The notes: a model not told the origin generated them from the sequence alone. Shown: positions 40,365 through 53,700, counted from the stretch's first letter. The stretch is 64,000 nt of DNA from Rhynchonema sp. JSB1_4 (GCA_030248065.1 JASAMV010001973.1:62001-126000), one strand, 5' to 3'. Program-made: numbers and translations.

Positions 40365-43300
40365 TCAACAACAACGGCATTTTTTGTTTATATGGTGGTA
40401 ACCACTGGCGCTTTTGTCTTTGACAAGGCCCAGGGCGCCATTGCAGTCTGGCATTATGGGCCAAAACACAAAATCCACAGATCTAACACAATGCGTGCCC
40501 ACAAGGCTAAATCGCATCGTTAATGCACAACTTATGTATTTTACACCTGCATAACAGCCAATTTCACAGCACTTTCGGCGGACTAACTTGTAGATCAAGG
40601 CAGCCAACACAGCACCAATGCACGTGCCAATGTAGTAGATGTAGTGCAACGTCCACACTTTATCCTGTAGGAATATATTTCAGAATATGTTCACTTTTCC
40701 AATAAAAAGTGAGAAGATAATACAACGCTCCTTATTATTCTTTCTCTTGACGATAATTATGCGTGGACCAGGGATTACAAGGGACTCGGTGCTCACTGGT
40801 GCAAAACCTTTGCTCTCTGCAACATGAACCAAACTTTGGTCATATGGCATAGCGTCCATTCTGCATCCCTTCATATCAGCATCCTATTTATTATTATTTA
40901 TTTATTCATATCTTATGCTATTTAATTATTATTTCATTTTATATTATTTCCGTCATTCACTGTCACCCACCTGCAACCCGAACACACTTCCAACGACGGC
41001 CGGACCGAAACTTCGCGCTGGATTCATGCTGGCGCCCGTGATCGCACCACTGAAACATTTTAGATGGTTATGCGAAAAAAAACGTCTGCCTCGTGTCGCC
41101 CGGGAATGTGTGTCAGCTATTTATTTTATGCAGGCATTTGATTTGATTTGGCTTATTTTACACGCTTATATTGAAGTCATCAGCACTTTTCGGTCCCAAT
41201 GTCATCTACATATAACTGTATGTATGTATATTTCTAGCGGTCATTCAAGACCGCTGCTTGACTTGTTGAGCAGAGAGTCGGCGATCTGCGATGACTACTG
41301 AGCAATTAGCCTTCATTGGGTTGAATTTTCGAGACGGTGTAAAGGTCAGTTGGGCGTAAAGGTCGGTGGAAAGCTCGGTCGACAGCTCAGTGTGATCGAC
41401 CTCGGTGTAAACTTGAAACATTCCACCTTAATAACAGGCAATGTTTCACGTTTACACCGAGCTACGCCGACCGAGCTTTCGACCGAACTTTACACCGACC
41501 TTTACGCCCAACTGACCTTCACACCGTTTCGAAAATATCACCCTTAGGCATTCAAGTGCACGTGCTTGCATTAGGTGAAAGACGCACCGCCTGAGATCAG
41601 GCCACGTGATGAACGGTGCGTAAAAAATGTTATGAAGCATAAATCACAGATTGTGTGTTGCTCTTCTGCCAGAACGACGTCCATCCATGAAGTAGGTAGA
41701 CATTTTTTATTGTTTTGACATCAATTAGGCTCAGGTTTAGGCTCAGCAGGCGCAGACATTGGTTTGTATTGTGCGACGGTTCAGTCCCGAGGCACAGGGT
41801 CAGACCCTGCGATTCAGGCCCTCGCTGGAACCTAAGCCTAAGCCTGTATAAGTGGGTCAAATACCATGATGTGCCTGAATCGGCCGGGCCCTAACTGCTA
41901 GGCCTGAAAAGTCGCGCAATAATAATTGGTTTGTGCGCCTAACACCAACACCCACCCGGCCAGTATGTCGACCATGATCGCGGTGCCAATAGCGATCGGC
42001 GCAAGCAGATTGTTGTCCGTGTCCACGGCGGTGCACAGAATGGTTTGCACGAGCACAAACGTCAGAATGATCTCCATCAGGATGCCCTGAATTTTGGCTA
42101 ATATTACGCTGGTCAACGCAAGTGGTCGAATCACTTCGTCAACACCCACAGCCAGGGTTGAAAAAATTTTTTTTTAATTAACGAGCTTTTTTTAAAAAAA
42201 ATTTTTTTTGATTTTTATTTTGACAAAAAATTTTTTTATTAGAAAAAGTGTTGCAAATGACGTCTCACTGAGAGTTTACGGCACAGTGCAACGTTTGGTT
42301 TGTTTGCCCTCATATCAATCCTGCTACCGTTTTGGGGACAATACCAGGAGCCGCAGGCGTGATTTTGAATAGCCATGCAGCACGTCAACAGAATAAGTGC
42401 CAATTTTTTGTCCCGAAAAAGCCCATTTTTGGACATTTCAGCCCATTTTGGGCAACTTTTTTTATTAAAAAAAAGCAAAATCTGAGTTTCAAAAAAAATT
42501 TTTTTTTAAATTTTTTTAATTAACCACTTTTTTGAAACAACCCTGCCCACAGCAGCCACAAATGAGCGCCAGAAATAACACATGGCATTCGGCGTGAGTT
42601 GACGACTTTACAATAATGTGACTTGACGAACTGATTTGACCACTTGGGTTGACCACTGTAATATAATCCAATTTGTGGGAGCAAATCGGAGTGTGGTGTG
42701 TCCGCATGTTGCACACAGCCTGCATCTGCAGTCAACCAACGGTGAAGCGGAACCGTTTTTTTTCGGTTCCAGCTTTAGACGTGGTGATTTCGATGTAAAT
42801 CCCACAGGTCCGTTTGGACGAGTTCCCAGAGCTGCTTCAGCACAAACGTTTTTCGAGAATTAGACCCGAAGCAAACGCAACAAATTAACCCAAACCTCAA
42901 AATACAATAGAAGATTCAAAAGAAAAGTTTGTAAAAAATAAATGTTACTCACCGATCCAGCAGTTGTGTCGGCAGCCGGCAACGTTGCGCCCGCTAGAAT
43001 CTTCTCGTAGATTTCGGCCGTGACGCAGCCCTGCGGAAAGTAATGACAAGATAATCAATAATGAAATAATAAAAACGGAGTTACAATTTTAGAAAAAAAC
43101 TTCGACTTCTTGGCCCGTGAGGGCTGCATATTGAAGCAAAAAAGTTATTGGTCAGACAATTAAGTGCCTTTGCGTAAGACCAGTGACACGCGGCTGTTTC
43201 GACCTGTACGCCTGACACCTTAGGTTTTCACATATTGTCTAAAGTCAAAGTCTGTGAAGGTGGCACATAAACACTACCTACACACACAATCAACTGCTAC

Positions 43301-46300
43301 ATACATATTTGCCATTTGTTAATGTTCAAACCTCAGGGGCAAAAGCTTCTAAAGGCTTTACTTTCCTTTGCATCTACTGTAAGTCAAAGTTGGGCCAAAA
43401 GAAATCGTTCACGGAGAAAATAATTCAAAGTGAGTACGATATGCAAAAAAATGCGAAATAATTAAAAGAATGTATTTAAATTTTCAGTCTCCGAGAACCA
43501 CACTCGTTTTTTAACGAAATTGAACTCCGTTTAGTGGGAACTACATAGGTGCGTGAAGCAAAGCTTGTAAAATTTGCATGTCAAGTGAAGTACGACTACT
43601 GTCTATCCACCCAGTATTAGCTCGTGTCAAACCCAGTGACAGTAGAGGGTCGGAGTGCGCAACGAGCATAGAACAATTATAGAATTCAACCCCATGACCA
43701 CAACCACTCACCATAAAACATGTTAACATGGGCTGGTCTGTTCTGATGTTCGTGATCTTTCTCCTCTCCTTGACGCTTTTATACTCTGACAATTTTTTTC
43801 GGAGAAACTTTTCAAACGCGTTGCCTGATCCGTAAAGCACATGATGCGTGCACTGGCTATAGCGGTCACGTGACTTCTGTAGCCAGTGCACGCATAATGC
43901 GCTTTGCGGATCAGGCAGCGCGGTTGAAAAGTTTCTCCCAAAATAATTGCCAGAGTATATGTAGCTTTCATTTGCTGTGATTTTGTTATGACCAGTGTTA
44001 TAAATATTTTTCATTTCCGTAATTGTCGCATCCCCGGTCTTGTGTATGTGCTTCTGTCACTAATTTACGTGCATTGTTTTGATGCGTCATTGAGCGCAAT
44101 ATGCAACAAACAAACCACTCACCCTGGCGAGAAACGCACCGACAACACCACCGAGCAACTGGCTGATGACGTACAATACGGCATCCAGAATCTCAATGCC
44201 GCCTGAGATCAGCACCGCCAGTGTGACCGCCGGGTTGTAGTGGCCGCCACTGAAATGAAAATTATGGTGGAGGAATAAAAATATTGTTTGTGGCTCACAT
44301 TCATGTGCTCAACGTACATCGTCAGCACTGGAATTTGCGCACCGAGGTGGAGTGCGTGTTTTTACCACATACGTGCGCTTCTCTTTCTTTCATTTTCGGA
44401 AGGCGGACGGGCAATTGAGCAAAGCACATTTGAGCAAGACCACTTTGAGCAAGTGAAAAAGAGCAGGGCCAAAAGAGCAGAGCACTTATTTTGTTGCAAT
44501 GGCTTCGGCTTAGGCTGATTTTGGTATCAGGCTTAAGCTTAGGTTTAGGCTTACACCTAAGATCAATTTTGTGTTTCGGCTTAGGCTTAGGCCTATTCGT
44601 ATTTAGGTTCTGCTCTTTTGGACTCTGCTCTTTTTCACTTGCTCAAAGTGGTCTTGCTCAAATGTGCTCTGCTCAATTGCCCATCCGCCTTTCCGAATAC
44701 GTGGAACCGGACCATTGTTGGATCTGCACAAGTCAACCTCAAAAAAGTCGTCTCATGAGCTCGAGGTTGGACTATACCGACATACTGTACATACTGTATC
44801 TTGTATCGCATTGGTGCTGGCAATCGTCTGTTGCCAGCCAACAAGTACACTTTGCCGCTAACATCATGTATAAATTTTATCAAACTTTGTTTGGCCGGCT
44901 TTGATCTGTAACGTCGTTATGCACACAACCGCATATGCATCACATAATGTATATAGCACACGTTGGCGGCCACCATTGACAAACTGAACAATTAGCCACC
45001 CAGTTTCTCGCAATGTCCCACTGCTTGCAGCAGGACAAATTTGTGAATCCTGACATACATACCTGATGTGTCCCATGGTCATGATCAGTACAGCAATGCC
45101 GATACCGTGTGCAACAGCAGCACCCATTACACCGGCACCACTGTTGGCTTGCAGGGTGCCTGAAAGTGTGAGTCACGTTGTTCAAAATGGGTGCGCAGAA
45201 GCAAGGTTGGGCAAAAAACGTTTTTTTTAAAAAAAACGTTTTTAAAAAAAAACGTTTTTTTAAACGCCCAGATGACCAAAATATGCCCCCAAAAAATTGG
45301 AAAACGCTCATGTTGGGAAGAAAACGTGGTTAAATGAAGTCATTCTATGTGTTCTGAGGCAAAATAAACAGGTTTCAACCCTTTTCTAGCGAGTTGCTAA
45401 GATCCCATATCAGACCCGCATCGTGGGACCAACTTTGGCCGGGGTCATCACTGAAAGTCAAACTCCGTATATCGACGTATCTCGACAAAGTAAAATTGGC
45501 CGAAAATTTTTTGAAAAAAATGGGACAAAAAATTGATTTTCCTTGATAATCAGGGTACTTTCCCTGAAAAATCAGGGAAAATCAAGGAAATTCAGGATTT
45601 AAAAAAACGAAAAACGACCCAGGCGTTTTTTTTTAAAAACGTCGTTTTTTTAAGAAAAAATGCCGTCGTTTTTTTTGCCCAACCCTGCGCAGAAGTATAG
45701 ACACTTTGGTCTTTCAAGATCTATGTATTGGTCGCACAATGACTTTATAAGAATTGGTCAAATTTTTTTCCTGAATCGTAAAGCAGGAAAGTGACAGGGC
45801 AATGACGTTGCGTTGCGTGATCGCACACAAAGCATGTGCTAAAGAGAATGTTTCAGACCAGTGGCAACGTGGTTGATCTACTAGATTATTTTTAGCTGAA
45901 AATGTTTTGTGAGAATAACAAATAGCACAGTGGTTAAGAGTGACTGAACCTGAAAATCAGGATTGATTTGATGAATTCTTATATGGTCATTGTGCGACCA
46001 ATACCTGAAGAGTTCCTCACCAGCAGTGCCCAGCTTTTGACTTGGATCCCTGAGCCTGAGCAAAAGCAAGACTGCTGTTGTCAAAACGTCCCCAAGACAT
46101 CTCAGAAAAGCCAACTACTAGGGTTCAATTTTCCGATGTACTACACATACGGTCGAGTGCCGATAAACCAATCAAAAATAAACGTGTGCAACAGCCAAAA
46201 AACAATCTAATTGCAATGCAAAACAGTGCCAACTGCAAAAAGGCCCAACTATCAGAAATGACAAAAAAGGGCCCAACTGACCGATACACACGAACAGCAT

Positions 46301-46445
46301 GTCCCCAACGAACTCCACCAAACATCTGCGTGTGATACTGTAGATGACGGCTTTTTTCGTCATTTTCGGCGCTTTATGGGTTACGGTAGTCAGGTCGGCA
46401 CCGTTGCTGTTGAGCAGTTTTAGTTCGACGTCGTTGGCAGTCTTT
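40365..46445 (-). CDS. Aquaporin, AQP8-type (first exon missing)
   Basis: Predicted exons in transcript order: 46282-46445, 45063-45159, 44123-44249, 42953-43030, 41956-42086, 40971-41049, 40365-40664; all phases agree. It is a six-helix channel of the MIP family for water and perhaps ammonia or peroxide. The two pore boxes are GGHYNPAVT and GASMNPARSFGPAVV. The helix 1 motif CLVEFVGDMLF, AVAHGIGIAV before the first NPA, and SQLLGG and VDILAGG all resemble AQP8 rather than AQP1 or glyceroporins. The His in AVAHG falls at the helix 2 selectivity-filter position, as in AQP8. The frame is open back to the acceptor at 46446, so at least one upstream coding exon is unseen; otherwise translation could begin at the Met at 46363. 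The C-terminal tail beyond helix 6 is long (about 60 residues) and might instead be shortened by splicing. Confidence 0.9.
41320..41545. repeat. Foldback repeat, TTTCGAAACGG family
   Basis: Lies in an aquaporin intron; ends GGGTTGAATTTTCGAGACGG and CCGTTTCGAAAATATCACCC. Confidence 0.75.
41768..41922. repeat. Foldback repeat, GGCCTGAA family, reversed
   Basis: Begins ATTGTGCGACGGTTCAGTCC and ends GGCCTGAAAAGTCGCGCAAT, with AAGCCTAAGCCT in the core. It ends 34 bases from the donor of an aquaporin exon. Confidence 0.75.
42153..42545. mobile_element. hAT-like nonautonomous element in aquaporin intron
   Basis: Ends CAGGGTTGAAA and ACAACCCTG; perfect 8-bp duplication CCCACAGC on both sides (42145-42152, 42546-42553). 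It looks like an internally deleted, inverted relative of the 24745 and 53727 copies, 66 bases upstream of an aquaporin acceptor. Confidence 0.9.
43780..43960. repeat. Foldback repeat in aquaporin intron
   Basis: Arms GGAGAAACTTTTCAA..GC and inverse TTGAAAAGTTTCTCC enclose GCCTGATCCG and CGGATCAGGC, and a hairpin around GCGTGCACTGGCTA. Confidence 0.75.
44401..44690. repeat. Foldback repeat, GCAATTGAGC family, TTAGGC core
   Basis: Arms AGGCGGACGGGCAATTGAGC and GCTCAATTGCCCATCCGCCT; the core at 44505-44605 has GCTTAGGCTTAGGCC-type units. Confidence 0.8.
45202..45687. mobile_element. hAT-like nonautonomous element in aquaporin intron
   Basis: Left end CAAGGTTGGGC (one change), right end GCCCAACCCTG, perfect 8-bp duplication CGCAGAAG (45194-45201, 45688-45695). 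It is the reverse-orientation sister of 39870-40340, 43 bases upstream of an aquaporin acceptor. Confidence 0.92.
45726..46003. mobile_element. mariner-like MITE in aquaporin intron
   Basis: TA-flanked, with TTGGTCGCACAATGACTTTAT and ATATGGTCATTGTGCGACCAA ends; it lies 31 bases from the hAT-like element. Confidence 0.85.
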
Positions 46446-46449
46446 CTGA

Positions 46450-48100
46450 AAGTAACCGATATGCACAGTATTTTGATATTGTGCGAAAATGAAGCTTGGT
46501 GGACGTTGTCTAGTCTTGGTCATGCGACTTTTTGCATTAACACAACAAAAAATGTGTGTGGGATGCAGGAACCGGACCAGGAACTACACTGCCTCGGGTA
46601 CGTCTGTTCCCCCTCCGGGTACGTCTGCTCCCCCAATTTTTGCCTAAAATAGGCTAATTTACGCCAAAAATAGGCATTTTCAGGCATAAAACGAGTGATT
46701 TTTAGGTCAATGTCGTCAAAAATCGCCAAAATACCATTTTTATTGATATTTTTCCACAAAGGGACAAAAATGAGACAAATTTTCGACCTCAAAAAAATCA
46801 CTTTTTCTCCAAATTTTTACCTTGCAACCATTTGACTAGCACTGCACTGCCGACGCCGACAGTTCAAATTTTTTCGACACAGTTTTTTTCGTCGAAAACT
46901 TGATTAAATAAGTCAAATGGCGGCAAGCCTTTCGATATCTGTTGGTATATTTTCTCTTGCAAAACAATTTCTTTCTTTCATTTTTTCTCGTGATGTATCT
47001 GATGTATTTTGATGCAAAGCCCTTCGGATGCAAAAAAACAGCAGCCGAACTCATCTGATGCTAGTAGATGCAAAGTGCATCAAGTAGCATCCCACACACA
47101 TTTTTTGTTGTGTAAGGATATGTCCATATTTACTGATGCCAAGCCGCTAATTTTGACCAGCGTAAAAGTTGTTCCCAGGCAGCTATTAAAAATCTTTTAC
47201 ACTTCTAGAAATTGGTGCCATCATTAAATTTCGAAACATACCCCTGCTGCAGAGAGTCACGTGGCCAAGGCAAGACCGGACCGGACCAGACACCTGTTTA
47301 GACGTCTTCCATTACGTGGCGGTTGTGGTCGGTAAAATTTAACTCAAACCTAGACTACCTACCAGGTGAAATGGCCAAAATAAAGAATGGAAAGATAAAG
47401 TATGTGCAGTTTGTGGTTTTTACAACAGACAGTTTTTTCTTTTCTATAGGAAGCAGAAAACTGAACAAAGATGTCAAAACAGCTGCTAAATTGCATAGAC
47501 CTTAAAATTATTTCACAGCTTAGGACAAATAACACGTTTACTATTCAGAACATAAACGCGTCCATATAACGGAACACCGAACGTCCGGAAACTATATGTT
47601 GACTACGTGTGCAGATGGCGCCATTAATCTCAAATCAGCCGTTCGACAAATGTGTGATCATAAACCAGACGACGTCCGACAACAAACGACAAAAGATGCG
47701 TAATTTTGCGATAATAACGTGTAACGTGTAGCGGCATGTAAAAAAATGAACATGTCAACACGCCAGGCGCGCGTGGCGTGAAGGTCGGCCTTAAATAGTC
47801 TACAGGGTGACAGAAATATGTCTCTCCACTGACAAAATGGTGGGAAAAGAAATTTCGGACCACGCCTTGTCTGCTGACACATAACCAATGTATAGTTCAC
47901 ATTTGTCAAAATCAGAATCAGATTACGCGACCTGCACATAACACATTTTTTAATTCGGGAAGATGTTCTTTGACGCAAAGATGAATCCGACAACATGTTG
48001 TTTTGACTGCGTGTAGTTCTTCCGTGTAATCCTTTATCTCAAAATTCCCAACTGTTCCACCGGTCTGCTCGCCGCCATTTGGAACTTTAAAAATAGTAAT
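46450..48100. other. No gene recognised; aquaporin upstream region
   Basis: The missing first aquaporin exon and promoter should lie here or beyond, but no exon could be joined in phase. 46600-46810 resembles 26130-26350 (AAAATAGGC, GAGTGATTTTTAG, TCGACCTCAAAAA), an A/T-rich repeat of unknown type. Confidence 0.35.
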
Positions 48101-48106
48101 CACAAA

Positions 48107-50040
48107 ATGTCACTTGGGTCTTTATTTTCGCATTGTCCGATAAGCTCGGCGCCGCACGAAACTTCTCAAGCGTTTGATTATTGTTTAATGATTACAAATA
48201 GGTTAAATAGAATTCCATCAGTTTATGAGTACCGAGTTTCACAACATGCTATTTATTTAATATCGTTCGAGTGTTTTGCAGAACATGCGAAAGCAAAATG
48301 TAGCTGGAGTACGATCAGAAGAAAAATTGATTGCTTGTTTTCGAGATGAAACTTACGGTATTTTAAACCACATGGAGGAAAAACTTGCATACAAGCCGAT
48401 CGTATTGCAATCCATTATTAAATGCCGTGCTATGTTTAGTCAATTCAAAAAACACACACATAGATCGGTTTGCAGCAAACGTGGTTGAGCATGCGTTAAA
48501 TAATCAGACAGCGTGCCGTGAATTTAGAAGCGATAAAAACTTTCAGGGCAAGTTCATGATCGATGTTTCCGTTATCTTGGTTTGGCAGGTTTCTTAACAC
48601 CGCCAGCAACTTTCGCTCGGAGCAGGGTTTTCGGCCAGAAAGTTTGATTCTGCGGTGTACACTGTTCTGATTCAATTACAGGATCAAGAGCATGCGTGAA
48701 TACATACATGGTTCAGGTCGGATCAATATCGCATCACTGAACTATAGATTCATGAATCTTACGTGACAGAAAAGGCAGAGCAAAGTACAACTCGAAAATC
48801 GAGAAAAAACGCAATAGTTGTGGTCCGTACGCATGGTGCTCATGGAAGTGAAAGAAGGTTATGCCTCGACAAAAGAAAGTGAAATGACAGCGAGCAAATA
48901 GAATCAGACCTTAATTCACGCTCTGGCATCGTAGACAATTTGAACGTTTACGGCAACATCGTTTGAATTTCGCGCCACTCGACCTTTTCCAGGACTTGAA
49001 CGATCCAAAATTATATTCTTTGTTAACAATCCCTAAGCCCATTTAGCAAACATTTTTATACGAATAAAAAACGTCATATGACGTTCGTGAGCCGCAAACG
49101 CTCAGAAAGAGATGAGCGAAAGTGCGCTCAATAGAGGACTTATAATCATTCAAAACCAGAAAAGTGAATGAGGAATTTGATCACTTAGCACTTTTTTAGT
49201 TTTGTGTGCGTGCATTCGAATCGACACTTCACACGTTGGGCGGGAAGTGGATAACAATATACAGCTCTCAAGGTTATCCGCTTAGAAAATCACGTGCGTT
49301 TACGAGATTAATTTTTTTTATTTGCATCCACACATACAGGCGGTACAGTACTTCGCTCAGTGGTACTGTACTTCGGATCAGAATGCTCTATTTGTCAAGC
49401 TTGTTTGGCAAGCACTTTAAGGACGCACACACCACAAAGCAGGATTATGGAATCTAAATGGCCTTTATTTGCGGCAACATTCACGTTTTGTGTTCATATA
49501 ATACGGATTTGAGATGGGCCCAGATTCACCAGTCTGTTGGGATTACCATGCAGGAGCGACTTACCATGCGATTATGCTTAGTGAGGAGGCATATGCAAAT
49601 CCAAGAAGCGCTATAATCAGAGGAGCGTCACTTCGAAAATAAAGAAAACTTCGAGCTGTTTGGCCCAGAAACATGCAGCAATTTTGAGCAAGAAGGAGCG
49701 CTTTCACTTTGATACATACGGGGTAAATTTTTCAGCCGATCTAGACAAAGGACATACTACTGACCTGTTTGTTTACCGTATTCCTTTGTGTTCTCGTCTG
49801 AGTAAACAAAACAACTGGCTTGTAATCAGAACACAACAATTAACACTTTTTGACAACGGTAAGTTGATTGTTTAAACCTGTGAAAAGCCTGCAGTTGTTA
49901 CACCTTCCTAGACAGTGGAACAGGCTTCAGACAATTTCAAACATCTCGCTCCACGTCTACAAGTCAAAAAAAGAAAAGAATGCATAGTATACCAGTGGGC
50001 TGACCGCACTGTGCCAGACTTGAAAACGGCTTTTTGTGAC
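48107..50040 (+). other. Coding-like region, gene not assembled
   Basis: Several plus-strand stretches look like protein: 48276-48488 (RSEEKLIACFRDETYGILNH), an overlapping shifted frame to 48590 (DRFAANVVEHALNNQTACRE), 49660-49875 (KERFHFDTYGVNFSADLDKG) and an exon-like block at about 49915-50039 with acceptor and donor (GACGTAAGT) reading EQASDNFKHLAPRLQVKKRK. Overlapping frames at 48.3-48.6 kb suggest a frameshifted relic or an unusual gene. No family was recognised. Confidence 0.3.
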
Positions 50041-50059
50041 GTAAGTTTCATTTTTTGAA

Positions 50060-53000
50060 TGAACAGGCGTTACAAAAAATGAACACAGTAACTTTTGTAC
50101 ATCTGTAATCCATTGAAATGAATGAATAATGTGACGTTCCTACATACTTACTCAACCAGGTGGACGTTAAATAAACAAAGTTATAAAAGTGTATAAAAGC
50201 TGCTTAGCCACAGCTCGGTAAATTGTACTTGAGATTTGCTTCTGACGTTATAAGGTTTACTGTATTTGTAACAAGACATTTCAAGCGAAATTTGAATCAA
50301 CCATTCAGCGAAGTGTGGGTGTTTGTTGTCTGGTGAGCCGCACAACAAAAGCGCTGGGAACGCAACTCAACCACACACAACACGCTTTTAAAAATATGAA
50401 CAGCTGGCGCCTGTTTCTATTTCATGTTTCCAACAGAAGAAAGATTATTTCTGCAGATTGCGGGGAAAGTAGATCGGTCTACGCAAACAACCACGCCACA
50501 ATCATGCAACAATCATGCATGATTCAAAAAATGTAGCGGAGAATGCCAAACAGGTCCCCTGGGGGCTCATGTGGGACACTTCGGATTTGAGATTTCAGAC
50601 AAATAAGGTCCCAACTTAGCACCCACTATGTATCGAAATATGAAACATTGCTGAAAATGACCATAGACGGGTAGTTATTCGGAAAATATTCCGAATCAGC
50701 CCCATCTGGGGACTTATTCGGGGGGGGGGGGGGGGTGCTTATTTGGCATTCTTCGGTTTTTTTGGAATAACCCTTCGAAACGTGTGACGGACAGCGGTGG
50801 AAAAAGAGCGGTTTTCAAAACAGCGGCCACTCAAAGAGATGTGTTGGGGAGGCGTAGGCTTAAGCCTAAGCCAAATCCCAGTTCAAGCAAGGCCCCAAGC
50901 CTGATGTCCAACATACTGTACACGCGTCATGAGAAACGCGGGCGGCTGCTTTTTCGCCTCTGTTCTGTCCGTACCCCTTCAGACCTGACATAATTTCCGG
51001 CAACACAAAAACTTCTTGAAAAAGAATTGCAGTTTTTCGAAAATGCGAACTTCTGGTGGAACTTTTGCGACACATTTTCATCCAAAGAACCGATTGTGTG
51101 GAATCACGACCCCGTAATTAATACAGTTGCTGAGTTGCGCGAAAGCCAACGACAACCAAAGCAGGCATAACCGAATCAAACTGATCTTTTCAAAAGCAAC
51201 AAAAACCTTACCTATTCTCAGCGCGATCCATGCTTTCAAAAAAAAAACAAGCACGCATTTGTTTTTGTTGCAGCGGTGAATAAAATGAAGAAGCGCCTCA
51301 AAACTGCTCATCTGGGTAGCAGAGTAGCGGTGCGTGGTTGTTGAACAACACAAAACATGTTTTTGCCTGCGCCCAGATGCTAAACAATATACACGCCCAG
51401 GTGTATTTTACCCAAAACGAATCATTTGGAATAAATCCGGGAACATTACAGCTTGCCTTATTGGGATGGATGGTACTACACCTATCTAATGCTTGGTTTC
51501 ACCTCTTTCAGTAGCAGCTGGAAGAGATGAATTGAAACGGTGCAACCTGGTAGCAGATAATGGGCTTGAAACCTCAGGCAAACGGCCCATGTGAGCATTT
51601 TGCACATTCCCCATGTCTAGAAATGTCCGAGAATTCGATTGCGCCATATATCAGCAAAATCAAATCGCTATGATATTACACATGAAGTGAAAACAAAAGT
51701 TTCAGGATACTTTTTGAGACACAAGTTGCGCAAAGTACGAGCATACAAGACATTTACAGAGTAGCTGACTGTTACAGGTGGGAACCCAAAGACAAATCCG
51801 AAAGATTAGGTCCAATCCGAATTCTCCCGGCCCCAGTGGACCAGGACTCAGAAGTAGGGCCCCAACGCCCAAGAAGAGCGTAGTATATCAATGATGCCTT
51901 GCATCAGTTCAGATCCATATGAACGCTTTGAGCACAGGAAATAATTCCTGCACATTAGTACACATACAGTGATTTTGTATGAAAAAAGAAAAGATTTGCT
52001 CACACAGCGCTTATTCTGGGTATCCATGCCGAAAAGTTACCCCTAGTACCTTGAAAGTAGATCGCATAGCTACAACCCAACCTTGCAAGTCTATTGCATG
52101 CTGCCCAAAACTTATTATAACCTTATTATACAGGAACTATTAAAAGCAAATAAGTTTAATTATTGTCGCCATTAAAAAATTGATTAGAAAGGCGCGCTGT
52201 GTTGGTATACTTCGAAATCTGTTCTCGAAACTTTTGAATGCCTGCCTGAAATGAGATTTTGATGTTTCACAAATCAATTTTACATAAATGTTCCTTGGTT
52301 CGTGCATCAGTGCAAACGAGCGCATTAAAAATTGACACTGCATAATTGTATCGCACATCGTATAACTTTACTACGTATCGTTTCAAACCAACTTTGGACA
52401 ACACAAGCCTCTTATGGTTGAAAACTTGGTGAGTGGTCAGGTGCAGTCCTGTCCAGCTCGGTAAATGACCTAATAAAATGTTTTTTTGAAGACTGATCCG
52501 ATAACTATTTTCCGGAGATGCGCGGCACAAGATTAAAAATTACTACCGATCACCAAGTTTGGTACGAAGACCAAGGTGAATAACAACTTACCCTCTATCT
52601 GCCATAGTCAATGTGCTTCTGAAGTTGGGAGGCAGCGGCAGTCCAGGCGCGGTTTAGTCGCGTTAAATGCAGAGTGCGTCTGTAATATTGTCAAAAAGTT
52701 GTTAATTACACTTTGATGCAATGTTTTTAAATGCTTTTGATATGACATGATAAAAAAGCAGTTTAACTGCGCGCAGCGCTAAACTGGGTTTGGAGCGGTC
52801 AGTCACTGATGCAAAATGACGAAATTGATATGAATATGTGAGACATTTTTATGAGTTAAACTGATGATCATATTATTTTGGACCTCACAAGTTTTGCATC
52901 CCATGATGCCAAACGAGAATTGTTTCTGACAAACAACAAACAGTTTTAAGCATGCGCAAAAAACACAAGGTTGAAAGAAATTAGAGATTTGTCTTATATG

Positions 53001-53700
53001 TAGTTTTGTCTGTTAGAAGCCGAACTTCAAACGCAACCAGTATTAGGTGCACACTCGGTTTTGTCTGCCCAAGCTGTGCTCTTAAATGCGCATGTTTTAA
53101 GTACTTTTTACAAACTGCTCGTTCACGCGGTGTTTCTATGTGGCACATTTGTCTACATTATCTGTCATAAATACGTAATAAATGTAATTAATCACTCTGA
53201 GCCCTTGGTGCACGTCTTTGAAACTGTGCACATTTTTGGAAGTATGTATACCCATATTGAAGAATAAAGGTCTCAGACATTATTGCGCCGGACAACTTGT
53301 AGTCCTGGAATACATATGTTCATAGGTCTATGTTGAAGAAGAAGGGACGCAAAAGGTGTCCGCTTTAACCCGCTAACATTGAAAAGCGTACTGAACTGAC
53401 TGACAGAATAAATTTTCGCATATGACCGAAACCGGCAAGTGACGAAACCAGTACTTCGGTTTACCACACCACCCGGAAATCACCAAAGCAATAAACAATA
53501 GGAGTATTGAAAACCAGTTAAAAATTAGCAGCAAAACATTTGGTAAAAATTTTGATGAACGCATTTTCTTTTGGGAAAGCCAAACCAAGCGCACCGCACC
53601 GCCCCAAATTACAATAACTTTGCACATCATAACTCATCATTGACATGTTTAGTGATAACGGGGCCGTGAGATGCGAACGCGAAAGTTGGTGGGTACACGC
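50060..53700. other. No gene recognised
   Basis: Mainly unique-looking sequence with short frames and no supported exons. It includes the 16-G run at 50720-50735 and an inverted TTATTCGG and CCGAATAA pair around it. Confidence 0.35.

Noticed and set aside
42087..42150. Longer aquaporin exon reading on into GVDEVIRPLALTSV
   Set aside because: Although open, it adds about 20 residues not present in aquaporins; starting at GGC after TTCAG at 42086 aligns the AGSG-ILMEIILTF join exactly with the family.
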